A stretch of 64,000 bases of DNA from Tubiluchus corallicola (GCA_030141605.1 JAQGDQ010000022.1:826501-890500); one strand, 5' to 3'. Shown: positions 1 through 31,658, counted from the first letter of the stretch. A program made the numbers and translations. Notes: a model not told the origin generated them from the sequence alone.

Positions 1-905
1 TGCCAGATACTGTTCAAACTGTAACGTCAATGATAAGATGAATAAGTGATTCAAGTGATTCCGATCAAATTAAGCTAAATCACTCTGATAGAACTTTTTA
101 ATTTTTTGTTGTTATGGTAGTGTCCGGTAAAGATTAAACTTTGTCTCCACTGTGGTAGTAGCTTTTGTAGCAGTCATACGGTTTAGATTTATTAATATAA
201 TATTGCTTGAAAATGATTAAGTAAACAACATTGTTTTAGTAAATAACAGTGTTAAAGTAAAAACGGTGAAAAATTATTGTTAGATGGAAATTAAAAATTG
301 TGGCATGAGGAACTGGAGAAACTAGGGAGTCGCAGGGACAAGTAAGTGACCGGGGTTTGAGATTTTTTGATACAGACCTTGCTTGCGCAGTTTTTTAAAC
401 AGTTGGGCCAATGGACTTTCGTTAAAATATACATGCGGTCTAATGAACAAACAGATTGTCTGTGCACATTGAAATGTTTTTTCCGTTTGTGTGCTTAAGT
501 CCAACCAAGCATTAAAAACTCCAGCATACAGCTGCGAGGAGTATTGCCAATATCATTAACGAATTTGTCAGTGTTTATTTTATCTCACTGCGCAATAACG
601 TGGATTGCTGAGTTGACTTTAAGCAAACAGTGCACCAATATTAAATACCATTTTGAAATTAAAATGTAGCGTTTCGTATACGCACTCGAAACCTCTTCGG
701 AGAGTAAATGTGCAACATTCCCAGTGTCACTGTGAGCTTTTAATACATGAATTAATATAGCTTAAAGATACTTATTTGATATTCAGCAGCGATCATTGTT
801 AACTTCACCATTGCTTTTATCATTTGACTGAAACTAGTAAACACATTTATTTAGCCAAATGATAAACAATTAACGACGTAGCTATTTATCAATGATAAGA
901 ACGTG
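1..905. other. Upstream flank, no gene recognised
   Basis: AT-rich single-copy-looking DNA. I see no open reading frame with a recognisable product on either strand and no long repeat. It lies upstream of the proposed promoters of the trissin-like gene, so it may hold its regulatory DNA, but nothing in the sequence proves this. Confidence 0.5.
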
Positions 906-982
906 TATAAAAGACAATGGTCCAGCAGAAGAGTAACAGTTTCAGTCACTTCAGATGCCTATACACCTTCTCTGAACAAGGT
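906..982 (+). promoter_or_regulatory. Candidate TATA promoter with short leader exon
   Basis: TATAAAAG lies at 906-913. TCAGTC, an initiator-like match, follows at 942-947, which is slightly farther downstream than the usual 30 bp. A donor-like AAG|GTAAAT follows at 981. The ATG at 954 opens only six codons. This could be a non-coding first exon spliced to an acceptor such as TTTCAG ending at 1775, giving an alternative start for the trissin-like gene. It could equally be chance in AT-rich DNA. Confidence 0.25.
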
Positions 983-1592
983 AAATTAACAGGCGCAGAA
1001 TGATAGATAAAATAATGAAGATACAATAAGGCAGTTCTCTGACAGTCAATAACCGTTTACTAACAAGACTCGACATTACTTAACTTCGGTCTCTAAGCGC
1101 ACACCGTGAAAACTCAGCTAACCGTTTGCATAACTCTAAAATTCATGACTTTATCAGGCACTTTTTCAATATTACTTTTATTACCTTGCTAATTACAGTG
1201 AACGGATTCCTTCAAAAAAGCAGTTCGTTGAAGCTGCCGTAATAAGAACTGGCACCTTATTATGAAGGCAAAAGACCCAATGCCCTACCGCCGACCACAC
1301 ATTCGACTTTGACGTTATCCAGTTAATTGAAAAACAGGAAAACAAGGCATAATTATATTATGATAGAGTCATAATACATGCTCTATCAGACAGCTTCCGT
1401 GATATCATGCAAATCATTAGTGCGAAATACCCATAACATGGTTTCCAAAAGCGACAATTGAGCGCTCCTTATTCAGCTACAATCATGATTGTTACTACTA
1501 GCTGGTGAAGCCACTCATACAATGACGTCATCGTTGCAGACGGATGCTTGCGAAAACGTAAAATATTTTTCATTTGTGTGGGAACTGCTGAT

Positions 1593-1626
1593 TATATATA
1601 AGAAGAACCCAGCTAACTAATCACTA
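1593..1626 (+). promoter_or_regulatory. Core promoter (TATA + initiator) of trissin-like gene
   Basis: TATATATAA lies at 1593-1601 and TCACTA at 1621-1626. The A of the initiator (1623) falls 30 bp from the first T of the TATA box, the canonical spacing. Transcription from here would give a 5' UTR of about 230 nt before the ATG at 1856. That UTR would contain short upstream ORFs starting at 1646, 1682 and 1732. The call rests on motifs and spacing only. Confidence 0.4.
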
Positions 1627-1855
1627 ACTTGAAATCGCACTGTAGATGAGTAATAAATTGAATTAAATTGAATTCGCGACTATGAAGCGTTGTAACGAAA
1701 TCGTGTGCAGAAGTTTACCAAAGTTTCTTTGATGAAATCCAGTACATTTAAAATATATCACGCAAAAACTTTCAGTCGTGTCAAGAACGGGCGTGTGAAC
1801 AGCTGGGAAGCGGTTTATTTTATATTAGATTACCTTTATTTTTACGTTTAAAACA

Positions 1856-18532
<16,677 letters not shown>

Positions 18533-18840
18533 GGCTGTATTTATGAGGCTTACAACAGTTTAAGATTAAATGCAAAAATAGCAAGCTTCTGAAGTGACAT
18601 TAAGAAAGTACTTATTTGGTGACTAGAATACGCTAAGTTGTTGCTAAATATTTTCATTTCCACGTGATAAAAATACTTTCTCACTTACACTTTTGGGGGG
18701 TCCATACTAAAACTGCATCCAACTTGAACAGGTTTGACAATTAGCAGATTTTCGTAGGTGTATGTCATTAAATGTTCATGTCATTGCGATTTTGTTAAGG
18801 AGCCATATGTAGCGAGCTTATGCATATCGCCCATGTAAAA

Positions 18841-18846
18841 AATAAA
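18841..18846 (+). terminator. Poly(A) signal AATAAA downstream of trissin-like gene
   Basis: This is the first clear canonical AATAAA after the stop codon of exon 3 (about 310 nt downstream). An ATTAAA variant lies earlier, near 18574. Such hexamers occur often by chance in this AT-rich DNA. Confidence 0.35.
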
Positions 18847-21143
18847 CTATTCCTACCAACTAGGTTTACGTTTGTTTTAAATTCATATGCTTTGTGTGTT
18901 GAAAAGAAATCGTTTAATTACACAAATTCTACACAGTGTTCGTAGTATCTTTATATTTTAGTGGTAACGACTTTGAAAAAGAAACAAATACATTGTACAA
19001 TTGGTGCATTCTGATAGTAGACTTTACCATAGACTACTTATCACAGGCGAGCAACTGAGTCTTCATTTTCACGATAGTGAGTCGGTCACAGTTTCAAACG
19101 CCGTGTGGGCGTTTTTGGGATTTATCACTGAGTCGATGCATTTCTTTTAATAAAATCCAGTAATTTTCCTAACGGAAACAATAAAAAATGTACAATTTAG
19201 ACTGCTTCAATAAGTTAGTTTAAATCAACTACTGTGGTAAAAAATAGGCTTTGTGAAAATACAAGATCAGCGTTTTCAGTTTCTACTTTTAAGCTATCTT
19301 TTCCCCTTCAACTGCGCTTATTTATTCTGCTGCAATATTAGTACTAGCTAATCTTAAGTTGACCTAAAAGCAGTAAAAAGTACACCTAAAAGGGCTTCTG
19401 GTGTGATTTTTAGTATCCCTGGTACTTGATAACTGTATGGTAGCGTCACCTGCCAACGGAATTTGAAAACAGCGACTTTATAGAATTAAGTCTGTGACAC
19501 CGTGTTTGAGACAACCGGCGATAACAATAATGATTATATTGCAGTCAAACAAGTCATAGTGCTAACTAGCGACATCTATTAACCGAAAAGTGAAAAAGAA
19601 TATTATTATACAATAACATGTAGGTGAGATCTATATAATTATTTGCAAACAAATAAATTAACGAGCTACTTACTAAGTAATTAACCAACCAACCAACCAA
19701 CTAACTAATTAAGCAAGCTTAAAAAACAAATAAATCAAGAAACAAAATTAAATGGAACACATAAGGTGGAACTCTCATCTCAGTTAATTTTCAATCTAAT
19801 GAATGCCAGACTGCATTGAAGACTTTATGACAAACAACAACATGTTATTTATTTATTGAATTTCTGTCGTACGCAAAGTACAGTTCCTAATTAAAATATG
19901 CAACATATATAAAAAGTTTAAAAAATAAAATACAATATTAAAGACATGCACGGACTATAAACATATTTACAAGAGAATAATTTGACCTAAATAATTTAAA
20001 ACGCATTATTATCAAAAATGGAGGTCTTTAGACAAATGTAAAGTTAATTGCACTGCCATAAAACTCCTGTGCATATTTGCTTCATACAAATTTTTAATCG
20101 CGGTAATTGATTCATAATGGTTATTTTGCACTATTGATGATGATGATTTTTTAACTTGCCGAATGTAGAACACGTATGCATCTACATATGACATGCTTGC
20201 TTTCCTAAACTGGGTCCAATTCGTTTCTATGCATTTTGTTATTAAATTAGTAAATAAGAAAAGCCTACATGCCCACTCAGTAATCAACTTCAGTAATTTA
20301 TGAAAGCTCTTTTCTGGCTGGTTTTTTATCCAATTCTTTTTTAAATAACGACGTCAAGTTACAACAGAATTGAATAACAGCATTAACTAATAATTAAAAT
20401 CGTATTCGTGTTTTTTCCACCACGAGCGCTAGCGTCGTGGATCTAAAAAAAGTGAGGAGAACACACACGCTGAATTTTTCATTATGTCAGGCGTCCAGTT
20501 TTCCACTTTTTAATTCCTGTTAACTCTTGCAGGGTAAACACCTAGGGCATGGGCATTGATAATGGTGTGGTGAACAGTGACTTCGGACGAACTGGACATC
20601 GGTCAGCATTTCGATTATTATTCAAGATTTCCTAGGGCTTTGAACTAAATTCAATTGTTTTCGTTTCTATATAGATAATGTGGGGTAGACGTGTATATAA
20701 GATTTTAAAAAGCTGGGATTGTTTAAGGGGTAAGATAGGAGCCAAAATGCGCAGCAATGAATAACTCTAGAGCTATAATAAGTAGAGTCACGAAGACTGT
20801 TGGTGCAGAGGCCATAGTGACGCCAAAAAGCTGGGATTGTTTCCAATTTCAACATTTAAGGGTAATGCCATTTAAGCATGAAGACAAGGCCTTGAAGATA
20901 ACTTTGTATGGGAAGGTTCTTTTCTTCGCCTTTAGAAACCCGAGATTGGAACCAGAATGTATAACACTGAATAACTCTAAAACCACATAAACCATTGTAA
21001 CAAGTTACTTAACCATATTAACAGTCTACGTTGGCCTCACGCCAAAGTAAACTGCTGATTATCCACAATTACTGAAAAGCCACGTAATAAAATTTATATT
21101 ATGATATAGACCGATCTGAGATTTACTATTTGCTTATTAATAT
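18847..21143. other. Intergenic, no gene recognised
   Basis: No gene recognised. A 91-codon open frame on the minus strand (20012-20287) has mixed composition but no ATG until a third of the way in and no domain I know. ATTTATTTATT at about 19848 next to it could be the tail of a decayed minus-strand LINE. AAAGCTGGGATTGTTT occurs twice (about 20709 and 20827). Confidence 0.4.
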
Positions 21144-21322
<179 letters not shown>

Positions 21323-22970
21323 TTCGAGTTCTCGATTTCTCCTTTTGAATTCAAAATGACGACATTGACCTCAAAAAACCTAAAAACCTATACTTAAACC
21401 TGATCCAGTGAACGAATATGCTAGAAAAAATTTCGCATCTATTCTATTGGCAGTATTAGATTCCTGATCCATCATTTCAAATTCAGCAAATCAATCGACC
21501 AATATAGTTTTAGCCGTACTTGTTTCAAGCATTTAACAGTCTATCTCGTAATCTAAAATCTCTAATCTTCAAACGTAAATGCTCTGTACAATGTCAAAAT
21601 TAGTCCTACAATACTCAAGCGTATCAACTAAAGACGCTTCAACTTTTCAGTTATCAACTTTTTGGAACAAAAAGAAAAAAGTTTAAAAAATCACATTTTA
21701 TATAACAAGAACCATTGGATACACTTCCAAGAAGTAGAACAATTGACCGCATGATACTATGTGATCAATTGGTCAAATTGTAATAGACATATACAGAACC
21801 TTAAAAAAGTCAAAGTCACCACTATTGATTGGTATTAATTTATTAATATATAGTTGTTAATATATAGTATTAATGTTAGTATAAGTTATTAATTAACAAT
21901 ACATGAATCATTCTAGACTATAAGTTAATTTAAAAAATTGATGTAATTAGTTTGCAATTACTCTGGTGTGAGGAAACTAGCAGGTAAAAATGTTAGATCT
22001 CTTTCAGAACTACTAGAACTCAAATTAAGATCTAATTATTCATTAATCAGAAGTGATTATGTAGTATGTAACGGTTTAGAATGACGCGGTTCAAATCCAG
22101 GCTCAGACTTAACTTTTTCACTTTTACTTTTTTTGCCCAAGAATTATCTTTTGTTTCCATCGTTAATTAATCTTTGGCGCTCACTTGGTTGATAATGTTA
22201 TCATACTTATTGCAGAAAAATTATCTTGATGATTGGATCAATAATTAACAAAGTTAAAGCTATTTTGAATAAGCTGTTACAGTAGTCTGCTGAAATTGTA
22301 AAAGTAAAGTTTTTTTCTCTGAAGGTTTATTACTATACTAAACAGGCTTTTCTGTAATGAAATTTCACCAATTTAAAGAAATCGCATTCAGACGTCTTTG
22401 TTTGCTAAATTTGTTGCGTAAACAACCTGCGAAAACTACTGGCAGAGCTCTGCGGCTGAATCTCTTTAGACTCTTTTACACAACAATGTTCAATGAGCTG
22501 CACAATTTCACGAGGCGTTTTCACTTCAACGCCGTGTTAACGTAATTAAAGGAAACGCTGAGAAAATTGAAATGGAATTAATTTTGGGCAGCAAACAGGA
22601 GGTACTTGTGTATCAGTTACGCTGGCGTAACATAGAGTATCACTCCGCGTCAGTTTTGTCTGTCCGGCATAGAAATCGGCATGATGTAGGACCGCGCATT
22701 TGCCTCCAAACTCTTGTTAGCTGTCAAACCAGGATGATGGATCGAACTTCGATTGGCGGTCTTTTCTTCTGTCGGCTCTTTTTAATCTTCTAATTTCGAG
22801 AGCATTTAATTTGTCGCAGGCTACAGCCCAGATCCCAGCAAAACCAAAGATGTATATAGTACATTAAACCGACACCCGTCTACTGTGGCAAATAGTTCCA
22901 CAGCTACCATAGTATCAGGCAAATGTTTACTCTTATTCTCAGCCTACATAATAAACGCAATATAGTTAGC
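21323..22970. other. Intergenic, no gene recognised
   Basis: AT-rich. Short ATG-initiated frames at 22357-22545 and 22572-22793 have no recognisable product. GGTTCAAATCC at 22088-22098 matches a Pol III B box, but I found no convincing A box. Confidence 0.4.
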
Positions 22971-23170
<200 letters not shown>

Positions 23171-26100
23171 TAATTAGTTCGTATTATTCTGCAGTTTTTG
23201 CTAGATGTACAAGTAAATGACAGTTTATCAGAAATTCAACATTTGTGTAATAACGTAATAAGTGTAAACTTTCAATCAAATAAAAATATTTGAAGTCCGC
23301 AGAGCTAACCTAATTAAATTGTTGATGCGTTGTAAACTTAAATGAAATTACTTTAATTAGCGCTCTTGCTCGAGTTTGTTAACAAAACTAAAATTGTTAA
23401 AAATAAATTTAGAGCTATTAATGCGTGTCTGACATTTGACTTCTATACATTTATATATGCGACAGCTGTGAAAATTTTTCTGCGTAGGGATGTTAATTTT
23501 TTATGTTTTAACCAGTATAAAATGCCTACAAGAACTGTTAGACCCTGTAACTCTTAAAGTCTGTAATAAGATTCTCTTTCAGTAAAACAAATTCATTATC
23601 TCGAGAAATTATTTGTTCTAGCTATATTAAGTCAAGTAAAGCACCGTTCTCTAACCCATGATTAACACTACATGATAAAAAATAATCAAAACAAGCAACT
23701 ATTAATCACCTTGTGGGGCACCATCATTTATCAACGTATAAATCACCACTAGCAAAATTACGTTTTTCCTTTAATTAGCTCATTTTAACAATCGCTGTTG
23801 AAATTACGGTAATTGCGCCAAAAGCGACTGATACGCCGCCGCTTGGGTTTATAGCTACAGCTTAGCCTTACAACACACAAGGCCTGTATTATAGGCCCAT
23901 TACCACTATACTGATTCAGCTATATGATAGAAACGAATTTAATTGCACCACTTAGCCGCAAATTGCGTACAATATGGGCCGGTATTAAGGTGCTTGTGCC
24001 GCACGTTAGAACTTCTTCTCAGCAATCAATCATACTTTATCCCTAATTGGGATCCCATAAATCTTGACATGTAGTAATGAGTGCCATTTCTGCAATGCAC
24101 ACAAATTGAGCTTTCTGTTAGCGATATTAACACAGCCGCGTCAGAAATAAATAATAAATAGTTACCATATAAACACCTAGTAACGACAATAAGTAACGGA
24201 CAAGCAACGTAAATAGCATGAATATTATCGCAATGTGATATACTTTTTATGTTATACTGGTAGAAGTAAAAAAAACAAAGTGATTTCGAAACACACTAAA
24301 AAGTTTTTTTAAACAACTGTGCGCCTACGAACTTAAAAACAACATCTTTGTTTTTATAGGCTTATGAATGCGCATATTATATGATGAGCCGATAATACAG
24401 TTTCTCGTCATGCTGTTTCTTAATTATTAAAATTTATCATATTACCTACTGGTAAAAACACACTGCTGCATAATTTTTTGCTCGAATAGTATCATAATAA
24501 TAATAAGGTAACGCAAGTACAGGGTATTACTACAGTAACTGCATGACCTTTTGCTAGAAACAAAACGTTGAACAAGAAACGATTTACGATTTTACATAGG
24601 CCAAGACTTATATACAATGTAGACATATAAGTTTAACTATAGTATGGCTAATTGGCTATAAGATAACAGAGATGCTTGCGAACAACTCTTATTTTAAGTT
24701 GTTTGTATACGTAAATTTTGGTGGGCTTAAGCCTTAAACTTGCATTGTTTGTTTGCAAACATTATATTGTAACTCTCTGTTGTGTTTATTTTTCACTGTA
24801 CTTACTCATGGAGATGCAGAGATTTTACTAGATGCACTAAATTAAAAGGTTTCAAGAAAGAAAAAGAATGACATCGTACGAAAAGATTGTTTAACTCCTA
24901 TGATAATGAACCTAAACTTTGTATTTATACGAAAAATGTAATTAGACGCTGTACTTAAACAAAGCCTGATATAACCATGATTTTCTGATACCATGCCCAT
25001 TTCATGCGTGCTTAAATTTAGTCACACCTTCTAAATTTCATGTAAATTGCTCGGCTAAATTGTAAATTATAGGGTCTTGATACAGTCGCAAAGTTGCAGC
25101 TTATAATGAGCAGGCGGGGTGAGCTTCTGTAATTTGCTTTTTACCGACTGACCATGAGACACGGCAGCCTAGACGCAGGTAAACATCAAAGGAACTCAGT
25201 ACTAGTTTGGAAAATTCAACTTGAATAACAACTGTGAATAATAAAATATAATTTAGTTAGTTACAAGAAATATGTTTTAAAAAAACTGTCGATATAAATA
25301 ATAATAATAATAATAAAGACAGAGAAAAAACTTTGAGTTCATAAAAATGTAGATAAAACTACCTTTAGATCTTCTTGTTTAGGACCAGGCACTTTATCCA
25401 TCTACAACTTTAGAAACGACACAAATGTAAAATCTTACACCAATAGACCAATACTTTTTGAACTGCCTATGTTGTCTCGAGAAAAGTGCTAGAAGATGTT
25501 TAGAAACGCAAAATTTGAAGTTAAATTCAAATGTTAGACTGTACTACAATTTTCAGTTTGTTCTTTTGTGGTTACTTGGCATAAAAATCTTGTTGGTATT
25601 TTTTACAGAAAATATAACTCCGTTGTGAATATAGCGAATGCGCTTAACGTGTCTTCAAATACAGCAGTATAGTGTGAAAATGTATAACAAAGCTTTTTTC
25701 ACGATTTAATCATAATGTAACTTGTATGACTTTAGTTTTCTTTCACAGTATCTAACTCGCATCTAACACCTAGTGAAGAGGCTGGTAAGTTTGCACGCCG
25801 AGGGTTTTTATAGTCCAAGTCCACCAAAGCATGTATATGATAAATAATACATTTTTCATTATTTAAAAAGACTTAGCAATTATAGTGCCGCAACCAACAA
25901 CCAAGAAAAAAATTATGTTGACTTTAAAGCACAAAAAACAAGCCTAATGGCTAAGCTGCAAACAAGTAATATTTTATATAAGGGCAAACGTAGGTTATTT
26001 TTAATGCAGATTACAAAATTAAGCTTATTGTAATGGCAAGTTAAACTGCAATGCGTAAATTATTGCAAATGTATTTTTATAGAGGCACACGTTACCAGAA

Positions 26101-26989
26101 GTTTCAAAATAAGCGGTTCATTCTTAAGAATTTGCATAAATAAACCTCTAATAAACTTTATTCAGCCAAATATTTTATGATTAATTACGAATGCAAATTT
26201 TAAAATAAATAAATAAATTATTATTTGTAAAATAAATAAATATGTTAAATAAATTATAATTGTATGCTATGAATGAACAAAGACACGCGTATCTCCTTCT
26301 TTGTCTGTGATAGCAGCGTCGCATGTGTGCGACAATTTGTGTGTCATGTGTTTGACTATTGTCTTAGCAAATTGCGTTTAATTGCTGGATAATCTGAATC
26401 ATAATCTTTCTTTCTTCAATAAGTGCACGATTCTTCATTTACATACTGACAGAGCCAATACCAACTCTAAGGTAAGTCTTTGGATAGTTACATTGTACAG
26501 TTACCACGCGTCCATATAGGCTTACGGTATTCACTATAGAAAGGCATATGTTAAAGTTTAAACTAATGTTGATTTATTTCCACATGTTGTAATAATATAT
26601 ACAGCAATACAAAAACCATCATTTGTACTACTCCTATAAGTAAAGGAAAATAGCACTGACAGCTTGTCTAGTGAAATAATTTATGTATTATGACGAAACA
26701 GTATAAGGTAATAAAGGTACTACTTACATCTGCGATATACTAATTGCTGAGTCTCTGCCTGAAATTGTTATGTAACAGTTATGTAAGTGTAAAGCAAAGC
26801 GATTTTAAAATTGAAGCATTATCTTATTTTCACACAACCAGGTCACGTGACTCTTTTACGCCTAATTAATCTAATTGCAAAATAACCTAATTATAAGAAA
26901 CCAGTAGTTGAATGAAAATTTCAATAATTTGAACTAATTTTAATTACAAGAAAATTGAAGAAGTACACATCAATAATAGAAATTAATTA
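23171..26989. other. Intergenic, no gene recognised
   Basis: AT-rich DNA with no supported gene. A short (AAT)n run lies near 25298. Confidence 0.45.
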
Positions 26990-27350
26990 TTTTGCTGCTA
27001 TGGTTTCTGCTTTTGCTGGTGCTGCTGCCATTGTTGCTGCTACTGCTGCCGCCCAGCTGCTGTCGAAGCAGTAGTAGGTCTATTTACTGTTGCTACTAGA
27101 CGTTTTTGTTGTTTATATTGCTGTTAAAGTCTTGCCGTTGTTGCCGTTGTTTCAGTAACAATAGGTGTTGTTGTTCATGGTAAACTGTTACTGTTGTTCT
27201 TGCTGATTCTGTTATTTGTGTTAATATCATCATCGTCATCGCCATCATATACCACTGTTGCTGTTGAAGTTGCTGTTGTTCCTTTGTTGCTGCTGTTGTC
27301 GTTTTTGTTATTCTCATTGTTGGTGTCGTACTGTTGTTGTTTGAACTGTA
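26990..27350. repeat. Degenerate CTG/GTT triplet-rich tract
   Basis: Interrupted GCTGCTG, TTGTTG and GTCGTT triplets. Opposite frames give poly-Gln or poly-Leu-like strings. I treat it as a decayed compound microsatellite like 10555-11130. Confidence 0.7.
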
Positions 27351-30300
27351 TTATAAATAATTATTTGTTTTTCTCAAGCGCTACACAAATGGTGTAGCCT
27401 GCGCATAGTCGATTTATATGTTGTATACTTAGGTGCAAAATCGCTGTTTTCCAAATTCCGTCTCCTGAGCATTCTGGACATTACCTGGTAGATGACACGG
27501 CGCACCTGTAATTTATGTAGTAATAATTAGTGTGACATCATCGCGTTAGCGCAATCTGCGGATCACCATTCAGGACCGGCCCAAGTAACTATAGGGCGGC
27601 GAACTTGTGGACTAATGCTAACCTCAGATCATTACAACACCATCAGACTCTGGGGGGAAAACACTACCACTTTACCAGAACTCTTGCTTACACGCAAAGA
27701 GCTTAAGCAATTAGAAACTACTTATAGTTAAAAGCCAGGCGGAACTACTAAAGACAAGGTGTAAGGTGACTTCAAACTTCACTGCCAAAACATAGGCATA
27801 CAATTACTAAGTATGGGAAGACACCGGAATTTCTGAATAAACGATGTAATGTGGCACAGTTGAGAAAAAGAATTTTACAAATTTGACCGTCATATCGCTT
27901 TCCGTTTTCTCATAACGTTCCTGTATGCCACGCATAATTATAAGAAATCCATACGTGATTGGGTTACGCGCGAATGAAAGGGCTCACGCCTCTGACCGAA
28001 TTTGTTTTGGTCGACTAAAGTGAATGGTTGGTTAAGCTAATTACCAACCCCGATACATTACAATCCCATTAAATGGATACCTCAGTTAAAAGTTAATCGG
28101 TTTCCTTTGATGTGTGCCGAAGTACAGGTATCACGGAAATGTGATGCGGGTATCCAATGAACGTCGCCATTACCAGAGTACACGTAATCATGATTATTAA
28201 TGCCCGCTCTTTATTGGCTCGAGACTACAATCAACTCAATTTATACTGATTTATCAGTGGTGTACTTAAGGCGTAAAATTAAAGATAATGTTACATATTT
28301 TCACACCAGCAATTTCATTTCTTACAATCATAACTAGCAAAGCCTCGTAAAAGTATTTTGGGAATTGCATAGCGTAACGAACGCTATTATTAGATTTACC
28401 TACCAATTGTCAATAAAGGGCCAACATTCCGTGTTATATTTTCCTTATGCAGTAACACCAATGAGCATTTTTCGTGAAAAGTGCTGGCGAAATGGCAATG
28501 CTGTAATCATCAATAACACAGTGGCGTATCACGGCGATGTTTTCCTCTTTCTTGCTTCTTCTTCTTCAATTCCTCCGCCTCTTCCCCTCCCATATATACT
28601 TCTACTACTTATTCTTCTTCCAACTTCTCTACTTTGTGTTTCAGGTTTCTCCCCACTTTTGCGTAGTCATCTTTGCCACCGCTACTATTGTCATCAACAT
28701 ACAAGAAAGCAGGTTAATGGCTTGGAATTAAAAAAACCAGCGACGACTCTTGACCACAATTTTCAGGTATTAGAAATCTTTCATTAATTCATGCATAACT
28801 AAAAGGAGATCACCATGGTTGCTTTTGTCATTATCAAATCATTATCAAGAGATCAACACCGATATGAGAGCTGCTCTTCCGTTAAAACCATCATAGCTGT
28901 CATCATGAAGCCCATAGGCAGCTGCACTAGAGGAGATTGATACTCATCTCAGCTTCCGTTAATTGTACTCGTGCAATTAGCCTTTCAATAATGTTGCAAA
29001 CAGTAATTATCGCCTGTATAATAAGAGCCCAATGATGGCAAACCTGCGAGACGCGTTATGGCTATAGACTTACACGTGGAAGCCATAAACATTGGGCACG
29101 TATAAATCGCTTCCACTTTGGATTAAGAAGGACAAACAAAAACAAGAAGCAAAATTTAATAGTTAAGAATTAACCAAGAAGTAGGAAAAATAAATAGAAT
29201 AAAAAGAGAAAGGAGACCACGAAAAACATTATTAAAAACATGACAAAAAATAAAGATCACGATGATTGCAATGATAGTCATAGCTGCGATGACGATGACG
29301 AAGACGATGACGACGACGACTACAAGTAAAAAACGGAAAAAAGAGCAGGCAGGTGTGGAAATGAGGCAGAAGTTTGAAAAATGTAAAATAGAAGACCATG
29401 ATAATAAGAAAAAAATGACAAGATTGGAGATGAAATAAGTATATAATTTTATTCACTGTAACATGATTTCTGTGTTACTATAGAGGTACACACAATGCGT
29501 TAAAGTTAAAAGATATTAACTCAGACTGAAGAGAAGGCGAAAGGCATTTTCTGCAATACTAAGCATAGTCCACCAGACTTTCATGCAATACACCTGTTCA
29601 ACAAAGCCAACCGACTAATCTCACCTGAGACACAACGTCGAGATAATCACTATAAAATCACTTTAACAATAAACAAGACAAAACATGGCGATTTTATCAT
29701 GTGCATCAACCATGCGATTCCCACAAGAGTTGCTGATTACAGTCCAATTAAACCTTTAATGGCTTAGAGTGTCAGACATTGTGTGCTGAAATTAAATTCG
29801 ACTGGCTTCCTAGTAAATGAGGGTTCTACTCGGTGACAATGATTACAGGAAAGCGACAAAGGAAGCCAGGCTGTCCTAAAGATTTATTTGTGGCCTGATA
29901 TTATCTGTTCTGAGCTGCTTAATCCTTTCGGATTATCGCCATTATCTATGGCACTTATGAAAACATCTCAATGTGGAAAAATGAGTTTTTAATTGAAAAG
30001 GCAAACAACGTAAATGGGTAAAGTATCTAACGTGTAAACAACACGCGTAAATTATGGGACTGTACATAATCAAGTACTGTTGATGGTTCATTTCACAAGC
30101 CAAAGTGGAATTCTCTTTTAATAGAAATTATTAGTTAGCGATGACTAGGTGTCATGTATAAAATGCTAAACAGCCAATTGGTGAAATTTCAAAAAAGAGG
30201 TGTTCAGAAGTAAAAGGTCTGAAATATGAACTAAAAATGTTTCTTTGTTTTTTGTTAAATAGCGTACCTATCCTGACTGCGCGTCACTTTTAAAAAAAAG

Positions 30301-31658
30301 TTGTCGCGTAGTCGTCAGCTTGTAGAACTATGTCAGCAACTGTTGTTAGAAATAGGTTTAAATTTCTCCTCATCATCTGCTTTATCATCAGAGTCTTAAG
30401 ACGGCACTCGTAAAATTAAAATTGAATAAGAATAGATAAAAAATTGGGCATGTTTTTCAACCCGGTGGGTGGTTCCAACATACAGTGTGAAGCTAATTCC
30501 CGATTATAGTAAAATAAGTATCATACTTATTTAAGAACGAAGCTCTTCAGGAACATAAGACCTTCGATTTTATGACAATAACGTTTATAACGTTTACATC
30601 TTTCCGCACCGCAAATTTTTGTCTATATGTGCATACATATGTATATATATATATTGGATATTGGTTGTCATATTGGTCACAAATGCCAGGATCACAAGGT
30701 AACGCTAGAATGTCTAACTATATGTCCCACTCCTTTAGAGACCATTAATGAGAACTTCATTTTGCAAAAGATAATGCGACGCCATTTTGAATATAGCTTA
30801 CTGGAAACAATAAAGAAAAGATCGCGTGGTCAATTTAGTTAAAACCAAACAATTTTCCTGTAATAGTGCGTGTTCCGTTTTGATTCATGATCCGACTGTT
30901 TTGCAAATTGTCACCATGAGACACCCTGGGTGGCCATAAATTGGCTACTATGGAGACAGTATCAGTATCTACATTAAAGGCTCCCTTTAAAACGTTTAAA
31001 CCTGAACGTAAACAAGTTTAGCCTTATTTAAAATAAAACAATTTAAGTTACGTCAAAAATAATTTAAAATAAATTTTTTATCACTTATTCAAAATGGGAA
31101 AAGACCTTGCACCCAAATTAGGGTAAATTCACATTCACTCAAGTTTTTTATGCATGTACACTTGACTACACAAACAAGTAAATACATGGCTATATATGCC
31201 TTTGAATGTGTATATAGTTAAATGCTTAACCACTTCATACAACTAATACATGTTGTACGTACCTAATACATGTTGTCGCACCTACACAATTTTAATCATT
31301 ATTGTACCTAAAGTGACTTAATTATACATGTGACTACATGTTTACGAATAATTAATGTCATGTTACGCAGCTAAAAAGATGAGAAGCAGAATACAATGTA
31401 GCTTCAAAATGAAAAAAAAGTCAAAATGGCAAATGGAATGGAAATGGTATATATCAGAATTTTACTCTTTATAAAATAAAAACAAAAAATTGGCAAAATA
31501 TATAATTAATAGCAAAAAATTCTTTAAAACGATTTATTTACTGCAATGTTGGGTCAAATATTAAAAACAAGAATGGAACGATAATGGGAAAACAAGAAAA
31601 AACTAAGTTGAATGTCAAACGCGGTTAAACAGTTAAAATCACTACTGTAATTCATTGT
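27351..31658. other. Gbx upstream intergenic, possible regulatory DNA
   Basis: No gene recognised. Segments near 27560-28260 and 29690-29950 are less AT-biased, free of simple repeats and contain several homeodomain-type AATTA/TAAT cores. They could be regulatory DNA for Gbx. This is inference from texture only. A 140-codon open frame at 28365-28787 begins with TTG and includes a TTCTTC-rich run, so it is probably chance. Confidence 0.35.

Noticed and set aside
20012-20287. 91-codon minus-strand frame of mixed composition
   Set aside because: No ATG at its start and no recognised homology; kept only as a possible retroelement remnant.
22040-22130. tRNA gene suggested by GGTTCAAATCC
   Set aside because: No A box at the right distance and no cloverleaf arms could be formed.
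28365-28787. A 140-codon open frame
   Set aside because: Begins with TTG, includes a TTCTTC-rich low-complexity part and shows no known domain.
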